This document shows, in pieces, positions 22,737-34,726 of a stretch of 64,000 nt of DNA. The position numbers and the translations under genes were made by a program. The notes under the pieces were generated by a model. The model did no database searches and was not told where the DNA came from. It worked only from the letters and a program-made list of their open reading frames with translations. Every line of letters begins with the position of its first letter. Within the stretch, counting starts at the first letter, position 1. The DNA is from Cercophora sp. LCS_1 (taxonomy: Eukaryota; Ascomycota; Sordariomycetes; Sordariales; Lasiosphaeriaceae): assembly GCA_036250225.1 (NCBI GenBank), contig JAPZLL010000003.1, forward strand, positions 372,001 to 436,000, given 5' to 3'.

Positions 22737-24544
22737 ATGGCCATGGGCGGAGGAATTGTGGACTTTGTTCACCGCTTCCAACAAATTCAGTCGCAGCGAC
22801 ACTCTAGTGAGCAACTTATAGAGGTGAGTCTTCCTTGGTCCATGGGCCCACAGATTGCAGCTGACGTGTTGCCTGTCTGGAGGATATCCTGGTCTACGTC
22901 GAAAACGTCGATTCCACCTTGCGAAACGAAAACAACCAGTTGGCAAGTCAGCTGCGGGATTCCGACTTGGACCTTGCGGATGCCAGAAATTCTAGGCGAG
23001 AGTTCCAGCAGAAACTCCAAGCCGCGGAAAGCACAAACGAAACGCTGCTTGCGCAAATCGCCCAATTGAAGGCGCAGATTTCCCAGGTCAAGGTCAGAGG
23101 CCCAACGCCCGGAAATGGCCCCTCGCGTACTGATTCTAGTGTAAAGTTACACAACCCGTACATTCTTGTCCTTATTGATGGGGATGGGCTCCTTGTAAGT
23201 ACTACTCTCGCTGCACGCGTCGTATCTGCTTGATGGCTGACCGGTGCCTGTTCACGGACTACAGTTCGGGGAGCAATATGTGAGGCTGGGCCTTGAGGGC
23301 GGCAAGCAGGCTGCTTATGCTCTGCGGACGGCCATCCTGAACGAATGCGGCCAGCATGCCGTTGGAGTTGAAGTGATCGCCAAAGTCTATGTCAATCTTT
23401 CAGGCCTCGCCAAAGCCATGCGGCGTGACGGCTGTCTCGATAATGAAGCGGACTTCAAGGATTTCTCGTTAGGTTTTACCCAAGGAAAGGCAACATTTGA
23501 CTTCATCGACGTGGGCCATGGAAAGGAACGGGCCGATAACAAGGTCAAAGGTGAGACGACAGACGAGCTCAGAGCACATGTCGGTCGCTAATTGGAAACA
23601 GAAACGGCTAGGTGGCATTTAAGAAACGTCAATTGCAAGCAGGTGCTTCTTGGTATATCCCACGACGCCGGTTATGCCCCGTTCTTGGATGAGCTGTTCC
23701 AGGACAATGGCACCAAGCAACTGGTTACGGTACTTGAGGGTTTCCCTACGGTCCGCGAGTTGAAAGACACGGGCGTGAGGGTTCTCGCTCTCGACGAAAC
23801 GTTATTCCGCAACGATAAACTCGCTGATCGCGCCTATCATGGCAATGGTTTGGTGACGGCTTTTGGCGCTATCGGAGCAGCAGCAGTCACAAACGTATCA
23901 ACATTGACGGCCACAGCCACGGCCGCTGCCGCTGCCGCGGCCACTATTGTCAAGACAGCTTCTCCCGCTACATCATCTAGCTCGACACCCATTTCAGCAC
24001 CCGCGAGTTCGTATGCTAGGGCGATTACTAGTGCCAGCCCTCCGCCTCAGATCACGCTCCCTTTGCAGCCTCGCCCAGTGAACGCAGCAACCCGCCCACA
24101 GCCTCCCAAGCCGGCACCATGGAATCCCGGCCCCCGCGGCTTGGATCCGCCTTTGCAGGTGTCCCAGACGGCCTTGGACAGCATCAAGAAGAGAAAAGAC
24201 AGCAACAAACTGTGCAACAACCACTATTTGCGCGGTCCATGCTCCAAAGGCGACACGTGCTGCTTCGAGCACAAGTACAAACCGAACAAGGACGAAATTA
24301 CTGCCATTGCTTTTCTGACGCGTCTCAACCCCTGCGAGCACGGCCAGGAGTGCGACGTCGAGAATTGTATCTATGGCCATCATGTAAGTTTTGTTCAAGA
24401 GCCGAGACGGGACAGGGCTAACGGTGGACTGTGATGTAGTGTCCCAGCGTCCGGGATGGATACTGCACTCATCCGTATTGCAAGTTTGAGCTTGAAGACC
24501 ACCCGCCGGGCACCAGGTTCAGGAGCAATAACAGGTCTCACTGA
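22737..24544 (+). CDS. CCCH zinc-finger protein with N-terminal conserved domain
   Basis: Predicted RNA-binding protein. Exons are 22737-22823, 22883-23194, 23265-23550, 23602-24383 and 24440-24544, joining to 523 residues; introns are 51-70 bp. Order of parts: a coiled coil (about 40-105), a conserved alpha/beta-looking domain beginning ILVLIDGDGLLF (from about 123) and running to about residue 300, an Ala/Ser/Pro-rich linker, then a CCCH finger of C-x8-C-x5-C-x3-H type (433-452) and a second Cys/His cluster (473-490). The order matches an uncharacterised ascomycete family whose N-terminal domain is of unknown function; the GDG motif recalls NYN/PIN-type folds, but that is a guess. Confidence 0.85.
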
Positions 24545-25149
24545 AGGGTTGTCTGGTGGTTGGTTTAGGATTCCTCAAGTCCGTCCATTCCTCCTCAGAC
24601 AACTTGGGCACATTAGCAAAAAGAAGCATAAACACTCTTGCTCCCATGCATCAATGGTAAAGAGCATGGAATGAAACAGTAAAGCGAGAGGCGAAAAAAC
24701 ACAACTAGTGGACGGACACGGTTTATTTGTATTTTATATTTGAAGCTGAACTTGACAGAAGGATCATGATCCGAAGGAGGGCAAGCGGTGGACACTCTTT
24801 CACGCCAGGAGATTTTGTTCAGGCACTCAGCCTGCTTCTAGATTTATCAGAAACGACAAACAGTGTTGGTCCTCTCTAGCCCCGAAAATAAACCCTTTCT
24901 TCTCTGAGATCACTAAACCCAATTCTGAAACGTGTGAAGTGATCGGATGCGAACTGATGTGCAAGCTCTTCGCGAAGTTCAAGCCCATGTCGTCCTCCCG
25001 AATAAACCCCACCCACCCAGGTAACTCTTCAAACCCCACCACAGCCTCAAGCTAGGTTGTCCCCCAAAAATGCCACCCCACACTTTCCTCCCGCCCTCAA
25101 CTTGACATCCTAACAACCACCTAACCCAACAACCACACCACAAACCAAA
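24545..25149. other. intergenic between two plus-strand genes
   Basis: No gene seen. The last 100 bp before SRP19 are a C/A-rich leader, typical of highly expressed fungal genes. Confidence 0.45.
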
Positions 25150-26019
25150 ATGCCTTCCCACCCACGAGTAGAAGAAGTCGAAGACAGCGACGTCGACATG
25201 TCAGACCCCTCCGAGGGCGACATTGACGACTTTGCCGACACGGATATCATGCGCCAAATCCCATCCGGCTCCTCCAAACCAACCCCTCCTCCTCAACGAC
25301 AACAACAACAACAACCATCCCAACCAGTCCCGTCCTCTCATCAGAGACCGGCCCAACAACCACGCGGCTACCCCGAAATGCAAACAACCACGGACGAATC
25401 CGCCTACCGCTCCTACCAATGCCTCTACCCGCTCTACTTCGACGCGACCCGCTCCCGCGCGGAGGGCCGTCGCGTATCCAAATCCCTCGCAGTCGAGAAC
25501 CCGCTCGCGACCGAAATTGTGTCGGCGTGCGCGGCGTTGCGGTTGCCGGCTGTGTTTGAGGCTGGCAAGCTGCACCCCAAGGACTGGGCGAACCCGGGGC
25601 GCGTCAAGATCGATCTGAAGAGCTCGGGAGGACATCAGCAGATCAAGAATAAGCATCATTTGTATCTGTTGGTGGCGAAGCACTTGCAGGCGCATCCTGC
25701 CACGGACGATGCGGCGGCGTTGCGGGTTGTTGTGCGCGGGGCGCCGCCGCCGCCGCAGGTGGAGGCTGGTAAGCCGTGGCCTAGGCCGGCGGTGCCGAGG
25801 GGGTGGAAGATGGGGGAGCTGTTGCCGTATTATAGCCCTGCTATGACGGGTGGGGGTGTGAGTGAGAACTTCTTGAAGGATATGATGCGGGAGATGCAGG
25901 GGGGTGGGGATATGGCGAGTATGCTTGCCGCGGCGGCGGGTGGTGGTGGGAGCGGGAGCGGAGGGGGAGGAGGAGGAGGAGGAGGAAAAAAGGACAAGAA
26001 AGGCAAGGGGAAGAACTGA
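25150..26019 (+). CDS. SEC65: signal recognition particle subunit SRP19 (Sec65)
   Basis: Binds SRP RNA and helps assemble the particle that targets nascent secretory proteins to the ER. It is a single exon of 289 residues. An acidic, Gln/Pro-rich N-terminus (1-80) precedes the SRP19 core (about 88-190): YPLYFDATRSRAEGRRVSK, NPLATEIVSACAALRLP, then HPKDWANPGRVKI and NKHHLYLLVAKHLQ. A C-terminal extension has a poly-Gly tract (about 262-278) and a Lys-rich end KKDKKGKGKN, like other fungal Sec65 proteins. A 354-codon antisense frame is only a shadow of its skewed composition. The stop lies 154 bp from the converging dynactin gene. Confidence 0.93.
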   Translation: MPSHPRVEEVEDSDVDMSDPSEGDIDDFADTDIMRQIPSGSSKPTPPPQRQQQQQPSQPVPSSHQRPAQQPRGYPEMQTTTDESAYRSYQCLYPLYFDATRSRAEGRRVSKSLAVENPLATEIVSACAALRLPAVFEAGKLHPKDWANPGRVKIDLKSSGGHQQIKNKHHLYLLVAKHLQAHPATDDAAALRVVVRGAPPPPQVEAGKPWPRPAVPRGWKMGELLPYYSPAMTGGGVSENFLKDMMREMQGGGDMASMLAAAAGGGGSGSGGGGGGGGGKKDKKGKGKN

Positions 26020-26173
26020 GAGCGACAAATGCATGATAGATATGATACCATTGACAGCAGCATGAGAGACGAATGGTGCGCACAAACAAGAATCGTAACG
26101 CTTTCCCATTGACATGTCGCCACTACCTTGAAAAAGGGGGGGTATATCGTAATTAATACTACAAAATTGTGCT

Positions 26174-29100
26174 TCACAAAACGGCAATCTTCCCCTGGAG
26201 ATGTTCCCACTCTCGGGATCCGACAATCTGCACCTCGCTGCCTTGCCCTGGCACCACCTTGCCATCGGGGCCGGGAAGTCTGATTTGCAGTTTCGCTGCT
26301 CTCTTCGATCCTTCTCGTCCAGATCCAGAAGCGGGAATATTCGCTGGCTTCGCTGTCAGGACGCGGGACTTCTTCACAACAGCATCCTGCCAGTCCTTCC
26401 ACGTTGCGTAATCTTCAAGCTGCTTAGCAACGTGGTACTGTGGCGTGCTCTTCGCCGGCTTCCAAGCCAACTTGTCCTTGGGCAGTGTCCCGAGATCAAA
26501 CACCTTTGCGGTAGTGACCAGCTTGACAAGCTCCCCGAGCACTGCCTTGCCTTCGGAAACGACCATGGCCTTGCGTTGCTCTGCCGGCGGTGTAGGCTTC
26601 GTCAAGGGTTCAGCCAACCAATCGTAGTTCTTCTGCTCTGTCACACGTGCACGCCTGTTGTCCTCGCGCAAGTACCGGAGCGCTGACTGGAGGCCGGCAA
26701 TCTCATCCTTGAGAGTATCCATTTCGCGCGCTGTAGCCACGGCAAGCTCCTTTCTTGCCTTGCTGCCTCCCTCGGGGCCTTCAGCTGCGGCATTCCCGAC
26801 AACAAGACGGCTGTCGCTGGCAATCTTCTTCCACTTGTCGCGGTCGGCCTCAAGGTCCTTGAGCTCACGATCCTGCTTCTGAATATCGTCTCGAAGGCCA
26901 ACAGCTTCCTGCTTGGCGGCACCAATCTGGGTCTCGAGGTCGGCGATACGCGAGGCCTTTGCGTGGGCATCGCGCATGCGCGACTCCAATGTTTCGATCC
27001 GGACTTGTGCCGTGCTGAGACTTTCCTCCCGCACAGCGATAGCGCGCTTCGCATCGTTGACGGCATCCTTGAGACGACGAAGCTCCTCCTCGGCGTCAAC
27101 GGGGACTGTCTTGAGAGCCCTGAGCTCTTGGCTACGGAGCAGCCAGGGAGCCGGGCTGCGGTCAAACTCTTGGGTCTGGCCGAGGTCTGTGCTGAGGGCC
27201 GCGATGTCCGAGATTTGCGAGGTGACAAGACGGAGTTTGGTGAGGTACGTTGAGAACAAGTCTGACTCGCTCGAGTTGAAGGTGGTCTGAGCCAGCTTGT
27301 ACACGCAGCTTTGCACCTCCGAGTACGTATACGGTTCCGTCCTACCCTCTTCGTGGAGAAGGTGGTGCAACTCGAGACCAATTTTCCGCGCCATCTCGGC
27401 AAGCTCGCGCGTGGCCGATTCGCAAGCCTCAAATGTCTCGGCAGTCTCCGGCACCAGGGACAGCGATCTGGCCTTGAGATCCTCCAACGCACGAACGATC
27501 TTGCCAGTCACAACCTTGGCGCTACGGGTCTGGGTAACGACGCCCTCGACCTTCTTTGCGAAATACTCGGCGAGCTCGTCCTCGTCGCCGCTTTCTGGAA
27601 TCACGCGGTGAACCATGCCCCTCAACGTTGTGAAGGTGACAGCGGCAGACTCGAGGTGGCTCTGCATGAGCAGCGCTTGCATGTGAGCGTCGTCGGCAAA
27701 GCTCTGGAGATCGTTGGAGATGTGCACCTCGCCGAGGTGAGACATGAGTGCCATGCTTCGCTGGAGCTCGGCAGCACATTGCTTCTCCTTGAGCTCATCG
27801 CGACGCAGGCCGTCAATCCAGCTATTCAGCGCCCGTTCAACCGGCTCCAACTCGTACAGTGCGCCTTCAAACTTGGCAAACTGCTCGAGAGAGCAGTGGC
27901 TGATTGCGTTGACGAATCTCTCGCACATGGCAGCCACCCACGTGAGTCTGTCGATGGCACCACAGCCCTCAAACGCATCATCCTCGTGACCAGGATGTGG
28001 TTGACCATTGACACGCTCCTTGAGGAAACCGTTGAGCAGATTCGCCTTGAACGCCAACCTCTTGAACCGGAGCAGGGCGAGGACAGAATCCCGGTCTTGC
28101 TGATAGCTCTCGGGAAGGAATAGCTTGATGATTTCGAGATGCTGTTCGGCCTCTTGTGCCTCCATCCGTCGCAGCTCCAGGTCGATGGTCTTGACCTGGG
28201 CCTTGGCGGCTGAGATCTGGAGCTTCATGTTGAGATCCAGCATGGCGCGGGAGCGGCTGTTGAGCTGCTCCGACTCGTTCTCCGTAACAGCATGTGAGGC
28301 ACGCATATCCTCCAAATCGCTTTGCAGACTCGTGACCAACTCCCTGAATCTGGACAAAGTGTACTCCATGTCCTCCTGGGCCTCTTTTTGAAGGGCGGCC
28401 TGGCGGATCTGTTCAGCGATAAAACTATCCTTCAGTTCGATCTCTTCCTGCATCTCCTTCTCATTCTGGACGTGGTTGATCTCTAGTTCGTCGTTAATCT
28501 CCTTGAGGGCTTCCAGGTCGTCGATGACGGCCTTGAGCTCCTTGATCTCCTCGGACTGATTCATGGTCTGCTCCGTGAGCTGCTCAATCAAATCCTCGGC
28601 ACCGAGCGCGTTGTTAAGCTGCTCCCTCAGATCCTCAACAGCAGCCTCCGTCTGAGACAGCTTCTCTTTGGTTGCCGTGAACTGCTCCTTGACCGCGTCA
28701 AACTCGCGCAAGTCATCTTCGAGCACCTTGACCTGTTCCCGCAGCTCCTCCTCATTCTGCTGGCTGATGTCTCGGAGGCGAATCAGGGCCTCTCTGAGAC
28801 GCTCATTGTTCCTTTCCATCTGCAGCCACCCAGTGCTCGCCCTCTCCTCCGGCGACATGCCCTTGGTAAACTCGGCGTTCTCTTCACGAAGAATTTCCAC
28901 CTCAAGCTCCAATTCTTCCGACTTTTGTTTCAGCGCTTCCAGCTCAACCTTCATAACTTCTGCTGTCTCCTCGGCCATCTCACGGTCCAGCGTGGCAAGC
29001 TCCATAGCAGTCTCATGATCAGCCTGCATATCCTCAATGTTATAAAGTCGTGACTCGGCCTCTTTGAGCTGCCTTTTCAAATCGACAATCTCCTGTTGCT

Positions 29101-30235
29101 GTGGCTGGTATTTAATCTGTAATGTCTGGATAATCCTCTCGTATTTGTCGCGTTCTCCCTTGATCGCTTCCAGGCTGTTGAGCTTCTCGCGGTCCTCCAT
29201 CCGCTTCTTCTCAAGCACGCGAAGCTTAGTCTTGAGATCCTCAATCTCTTTATTCGCAGCCGCAGAGGTCAGCGACGGCCGCGAGGAAGACGCCATTGTC
29301 GACATGGGCCTGGTGCTTGGCACTGCTCCGCCGGCAAGTCGCTCGAGGGCTATCGTCCTGGCCTGTACAGGGCTCGTCTCGGGGGGTGTTAGAACTGCTT
29401 CATCATCACTACTTTTGGCGGGTGATCCAGCACCCCGTTCGCCACTTTTGGCGGCCAAGGGATTCTCTAGAGATATCGACCCTGACGACAGGTTCCTTCC
29501 CTGGGGCGGACGAGAAAGGGCAGGTCTTCCACTTGAAACCAGACGCCCACTAAGCGTCCTGGTCATCCCACCGGCAGCCGTTCTCGTACTCGCAGAGGGC
29601 GCCGTGGGTTGTCTGCCGGGTTTCGGGGCCGGGATGGGTGGTGGCGCCATGGATGTGCGGCCGCCCATCGATGGGCGGGATTTGTTCGCGACGGGTTTTG
29701 CATTGGATGGTGTACCTGTACGCGATGGGGCTGCGCTCGAGGGGGCGGTTACCAGTTGTTTCGTGGGAGACTTTGTGGGAGACTGTTGTAGCTTCCAAAT
29801 TAGTGTTTTAAGCTCTGTCCGTCAAGGTGTATGCTCTCTTACCCGGACAAGGCTTGTTGGGCGCGACCTGGGAACTGGACTAGGGCTCGGTGCGTTCAAA
29901 CTCATCCGTTTTGCCAGGCCAGAGTCGGAAGGACCACCCGCACGAGCTCCGGTGAGCATGCTGCTGGGTCTCGAAGTCCGTTTCGCAGCGGCGGGTTTCG
30001 GTGCCGGAGCCTGGGCCGTGACGGTCACGGTAGAAGGGCGTACAAACATACCGTAGCCCATTCGACATTCGAAGTAGCGCTCGCCCTGGACGGCGCCATC
30101 ATTCTTCCCTGAGCCATCGTCAAGCTCAACGCCGACCCAGTCGCCAACGGCAAAGGCGGTCTGCCCAACGAAGCGGATGGTGCCGGTACGGCCATCGCTG
30201 AGCAGAATATTCTGGCCCACAGCTAGCTCGGACAT
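26174..30235 (-). CDS. ro-3: dynactin p150Glued subunit
   Basis: Largest dynactin subunit, linking dynein to microtubules and cargo; needed for nuclear movement in hyphae. Exon 1 is 30235-29843 and exon 2 is 29782-26174, with one 60-bp intron, giving 1333 residues. An N-terminal CAP-Gly domain (about 5-70) contains the tubulin-tail motif GKNDG (43-47). A basic Ser/Pro-rich stretch follows, then a long coiled coil (from SAAANKEIEDLKTKL through MRASHAVTENESEQL), the conserved dynactin central region (LFLPESYQQDRDSVLALLRF) and a second coiled coil near the end. The first exon ends in phase 0. Named after the Neurospora ropy-3 gene. It is the downstream member of a minus-strand block. Confidence 0.95.
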
Positions 30236-30871
30236 GGCGGGCGCATCATCGACTAGCGGTCGCGGTCGGATTTGGAGTTGATGTATGTTCCGTGTCGCTG
30301 AGCTGCCGGCGTCACCATTGGCAAGTCGCGCCAAGAACACATGCACCGTGCACGCGTTGTGACAGTTTTGCCAGGCACCACCCCTGCGTACACAGTGCTC
30401 ACTACATAGTTCCACTATCCGCACCGTACGAAGTTTACCCCTGAATTTTCTAAACACAGGAAGGAGCAACCGAACCCACTGTTGCCTTCTCAACGATACC
30501 GATTCCATGTAAGACGCGAAGCTTCCCAACAAACGAACAATCCTTCTATCCACAGAATTCTCGAGATCAGGAGGAACCATATTTCTTCCCTGGGAGGATT
30601 ACACAGAACCGACTGAGTTGATCAATGTCTCATTTCAGGCCTCTGTTTGACCCAGGTGCAACCACAGCACAAGAAACCGTGAGCAAACTCACGAGGCAAC
30701 TAGTTACATGAAAAGGAAAGTCATTCCAATTTACAAAAACAAAAACAACAACAGCATCGCCAATCTCGTTTCTCCCCCTCCAAACGGCATCTCATCCACC
30801 ACCATCCGTTCGAAAATCCAAGGGAACAGCATCAAATCCAACATGATCCCTTCGAACATCCATGAATACAC
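30236..30871. other. intergenic in the minus-strand block
   Basis: This is the promoter and leader of dynactin and the 3' flank of the HMG-box gene. No gene seen. Confidence 0.45.
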
Positions 30872-33569
30872 TCATCCTCTCCCCCAATAATGCCAAAACA
30901 CCCCACCCCTCACCCACTCAACAACCTCGAACCCCAGCCTCCTCTCCGTGGTCTCCTTCAACCCTCCCTCCATCTCACCAACCCCAACCCTTACGGTAAT
31001 CAACCCGGTCGCCTTGACCTCAACCCCCTGCACCGTCCCCAGCTCCTCGTCGCTCACAGCGTGCACATACACAACCAAATCAGCCCCCGCAATCCCCCGC
31101 CACAACGTCGCCATCCACTGCCAGTGATCCAGCGGGGCGTACGCATCCATAATAGGCACGATACACGCAAACCGATCCGCCGTGGTGAGACTAAACCCCG
31201 CGGGCAACAATGCAACAGGCAGTTTTCCCATGCGGCGGCCGGATGACATCGGCGACGATGACGACGACTGTGCCTTGACCGAGTCCCCACCCGGCTGTTG
31301 ATGCTGATGCTGGCCACCAGATCCAGACCCCGACGCCTCAGAGGCGGTAATAGTCGTATTATGCGACGACGACGAAGCCGAGGCATCGGATCCGCGCGCT
31401 GATGAGTGCGGCGTGGTGACAAACTTGATCATGTCGGCAGACTTGGCATGCCACTCGATAATGGTCTGGAGGCATGCGCTAAAGGCGTTGGCGGTGGGCG
31501 GCGGCGGTTGCGAGTGGTCGCGCATTTGGACGTCCTCCTCGTGTCCGTGTGGACGGTTCTGGTTCTGGTTCTGGTTCTCGTCAGCGGGATACCATGAGCG
31601 GACGTCGCATTCGCCCGAAGCGAGGAGGGCTTGTTCTATGACGGGCGCGATGAGGCGGAGGAGACGCGGGTCGGAGCTTTCGATGGCGATAATGGGTCCG
31701 CGCGGGGGGGCAGGAGCTTCATTCCAGGCGCCGTGGCCCGGGGTGGGGAGGGGCGGGCTGATGCGCTCGAGGACGCGGAGTTTGCTGATGTATTGGATGT
31801 TCATGACCATGGATTCGACGCTGCGGGCTCGTGTGTCGTGCGGGCTTGTGTAGTGGCTGCTTGACGGATGGACGGTGGCGGTGCTGTAGGGAGCCATGCT
31901 GGACTCTGAGCTGGGTGAGGTCGGGAGGTGAGCTGTTTGGAGGGGCGGGAGACGGAGGTCTTCCAGGTCGGCGCGGGGCTGTTGGTGTGGATAAGAACCA
32001 GGCGCTGCGCTCAAACTGCCTGGTCGTGGAGGAGGGCCCATGGGTCCCTGGGGCTGCATGATGCCGAGACCCGGGGCCGGGCTATTACGGGCGAGCATAG
32101 ACGGACCCGGGAGCGGGCCGGACGATTGGGGTCCGTATCCCGGCGTGGGCGATGGTGCACTTGAGGAACTGCCGATGGACGAATGGCGAGGGTGTTGCGC
32201 CCGTGCGTGGTTATTGCCGTACGGCGCAGGTGAGGACGGAAGAGTTTGGTAGGGCGGATATGGTCCTGGACCATCGTTGAAGCGACGGCGCTTGGGCTCT
32301 GAAGGGGACATGGTATCATAATCTTCCTGGATGTCGTGCAGCGTGCCGTGTCCCTGGGGGTGGCCGTTCCATTGGGGTCTTCCACCCCGGCTGCTGAGTT
32401 CGCCGCGCATGCCTGACTGTGAGGGCTGACTAAATCGCTGCTGGTCGGGCAGTTCGGGGCCCCGAGGCGTATAAGGCGTCGACATGCTGGGCCAGGGTCT
32501 TGCGGATGACGGCGGTGATGGCGCAAATGGTGTCATGGGCGTTCTCGGCGTTGCAAGTGTACGCCCGCCGCACTTGGGGCAGGGGCCGGGCTCTTCGCCG
32601 CCTGCTGTCGCTAGTCTGGGCGGCACCCCTTTATTTCCCCGTCGTGGCTGATAGCGGTAGTCGGGGTACTGGAGCTGGTGTCGCTGTTTCTCTTCTTCGG
32701 CAAGTTGCTTCCACAGCTTCTTGCGGTCTTCAGGCTCGGCCTGCCACTGCTCACCGATAATCTTGGAAATATCGGGGTTGGCAAGGCCTGGGTTATCGTG
32801 CACGACTTGGGCCTGGTGGTGTTGTCGGTAGAGGATAAAAGCTGGATAAAGGGGGTTGTCTGGTTAGCTAGGCATCATCACTCTTTCCACGTTTCAGGGC
32901 TGGTCTTTGGCTAGGTATAGGTATGCGCTGTTCCTTGTATTCACAATTTGTGACAAAGACGAGCAACACGCTCCATGTTTCGTTGTGGTCTGACTCGCAA
33001 CAAGGAAAAAATGTCTGTTGCAGAAAAGAACAGTTATGATGGAGGGGAAAAGAGAAAAGAGAAGCCAAGCACAGCTGCAGCAGGATGAAAATGGTTCACT
33101 TACCATTACGGGGCCGGGGAACCTTTGGAGCGGGCGTACAAAGGCAGATCAGTGAACTTATTGGGTCGTTGCCTGGCCGGGCGCTGCCTGGATAAGCGGT
33201 GGTGGGCGTGTTGAGGCTCAGGTCCCCTATCGACGGGTGGCCCACATCCTCGGTGCTGATGGAGGCTACCCGTTTCCTAGTCATGGGGCCTCCTCGGACA
33301 GGAGAGATGCGCGGGAGCGTCGCCCGTGAGATGACCGCATCCGAGGACGGCGATGACGTTGACGTTAAGGCGGGGACTGGAGGAATAGACGCAGCCGGGG
33401 CGGTAGTGGTAGACGAAGGAGCGGTCTCGGGTGAATCGTGATGATGCTGCTGCTGCTGCTGCCTCGCCAGTGTTGACCGTGTGGCCATGGCGGTGCTGCG
33501 AGTGAGGGGCCCAGATGCTGCTGCAGACGGGCTCATTTGTTGGGATGAACTGGCCACGACTTCTGTCAT
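30872..33569 (-). CDS. HMG-box transcription factor (MATA_HMG type)
   Basis: Sequence-specific DNA-binding regulator. Exon 1 is 33569-33104 and exon 2 is 32841-30872, giving 811 residues. The 262-bp intron is much longer than others here and cuts the HMG box between PRPRN and AFILYRQHHQAQV. The box spans about 151-220 and ends LQYPDYRYQPRR, the form found in mating-type and Ste11-like regulators. N-terminal to it are Ser/Ala-rich, poly-Gln and His tracts. The long middle is Pro/Ser/Gln-rich. A conserved-looking C-terminal domain follows (DRFACIVPIMDAYAPLDHWQW and on to FEVVEWVRGGVFWHYWGRG), which points to one orthologous group within the Pezizomycotina. The start has a good context; an open frame extends upstream to 33656 without similarity. 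The biological role is not determinable here. Confidence 0.88.
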
Positions 33570-34726
33570 TTTTGGGCGAGGCGGGAAAAGCAAAGCTCTG
33601 CTGGGCTCCGTCAAACGAAGGAGACACCTGCAGCAACTGAAAGGGGGACCAACCAAACGCCGGTGCTCCAGGCGGTCCCAGAGTCTGTGTCGTCTGAATC
33701 AGGATGCCGCCGGGTGGAGAGAAGAGAGAGCAAAGACAAGCAAACGAGGCACGAGGGAAAAAGAGATAGGTGTGGATGAAGGACCGCTCAAGCCTGGGGC
33801 GAGGTTAGACGAGCTCTCAACAACAACAAGGTGAATGAGAGGGTCGGGCCAGGCCAGACCAGTCAGTAGGAAACGACGGGGGAGGACGAGAGGAGAGAAA
33901 CCAGACAGAGACAGACAGACAGCATCCCGCTTCTTGTTGAATTGTCTTGTCTGCTTTGTGACAGAATAAGCCGGCAAGGCCTGCCAGAGACCAGACTGAA
34001 GGGGACAATAACCCTGTCGTGGAGAAGGGACTGAATGACCTTGGCAACCGTGGTTGCCATTATAATGGGGGGCCGCCGGCGAGCCAGCCAGGAGTTGCAT
34101 TCACTTGGTCTATGTCTCGGGAGCGCGCCTGGCCCAAAACTTGGTACAGCCAGACGCCTTTCTTTGTTCTTGCGTTTGCAACATTCCGTTCGCAGTCCTT
34201 CCCATAGGCTCCCCCAGGAGAGGCCCAGTCCATCTTGTTGTGCCAGCCCCTCTCAGCCGCGACAATGCCAAAGCGAAGCTGGAATGTGGCAAGACCACCA
34301 GCCGCCGCTCAAAAGGAATGCAAACTGGACAAAGCCCATGTCAGCCGAATTGGGCCGGTCCTTTGCTTTCTTGCCGAGAGCCTCCACATTGTTCAAGCTT
34401 GCACAATAGTGCTTTCAAAGGCTCGCGGCCAAAGTGAGGACAATCTGCCGCAAATCCTCAGGGACCATGTTGTCTGGGTATGATACTATATTTTTCACTT
34501 CGATGAGCAAACGCCCCTAAACCAAACCCTTGCCAACCGGAACCCCGATGATAAATCAACAGGAAAGAAACGAAGAAAAAAAAACGTGACACGCAAGACT
34601 CCAGCCTCCCAGGCAATTTTCCCAACCATCCATTCCCCTCTCATCTATCATAGTGTGCTGAATCAGAGATGTGACAAGTCTTTCGCGCTCACCAGGCAAC
34701 CGTGTCTCGCGACCCCCTCCCAGAGA
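33570..34726. other. promoter of the HMG-box gene
   Basis: This lies between the RuvB-like stop and the HMG-box start, both on the minus strand. It contains short CAGACAGA-type repeats near 33902-33923. No gene seen. Confidence 0.45.

Noticed and set aside
25201..26265. 354-codon minus-strand open frame opposite SRP19
   Set aside because: It is antisense to a clear SRP19 gene, and its Arg/Pro/Ser-rich composition is what the complement of that gene gives.
29064..30056. 330-codon plus-strand frame opposite dynactin
   Set aside because: It runs across the dynactin intron on the opposite strand and has no domain; it is a shadow of the coiled-coil codons.
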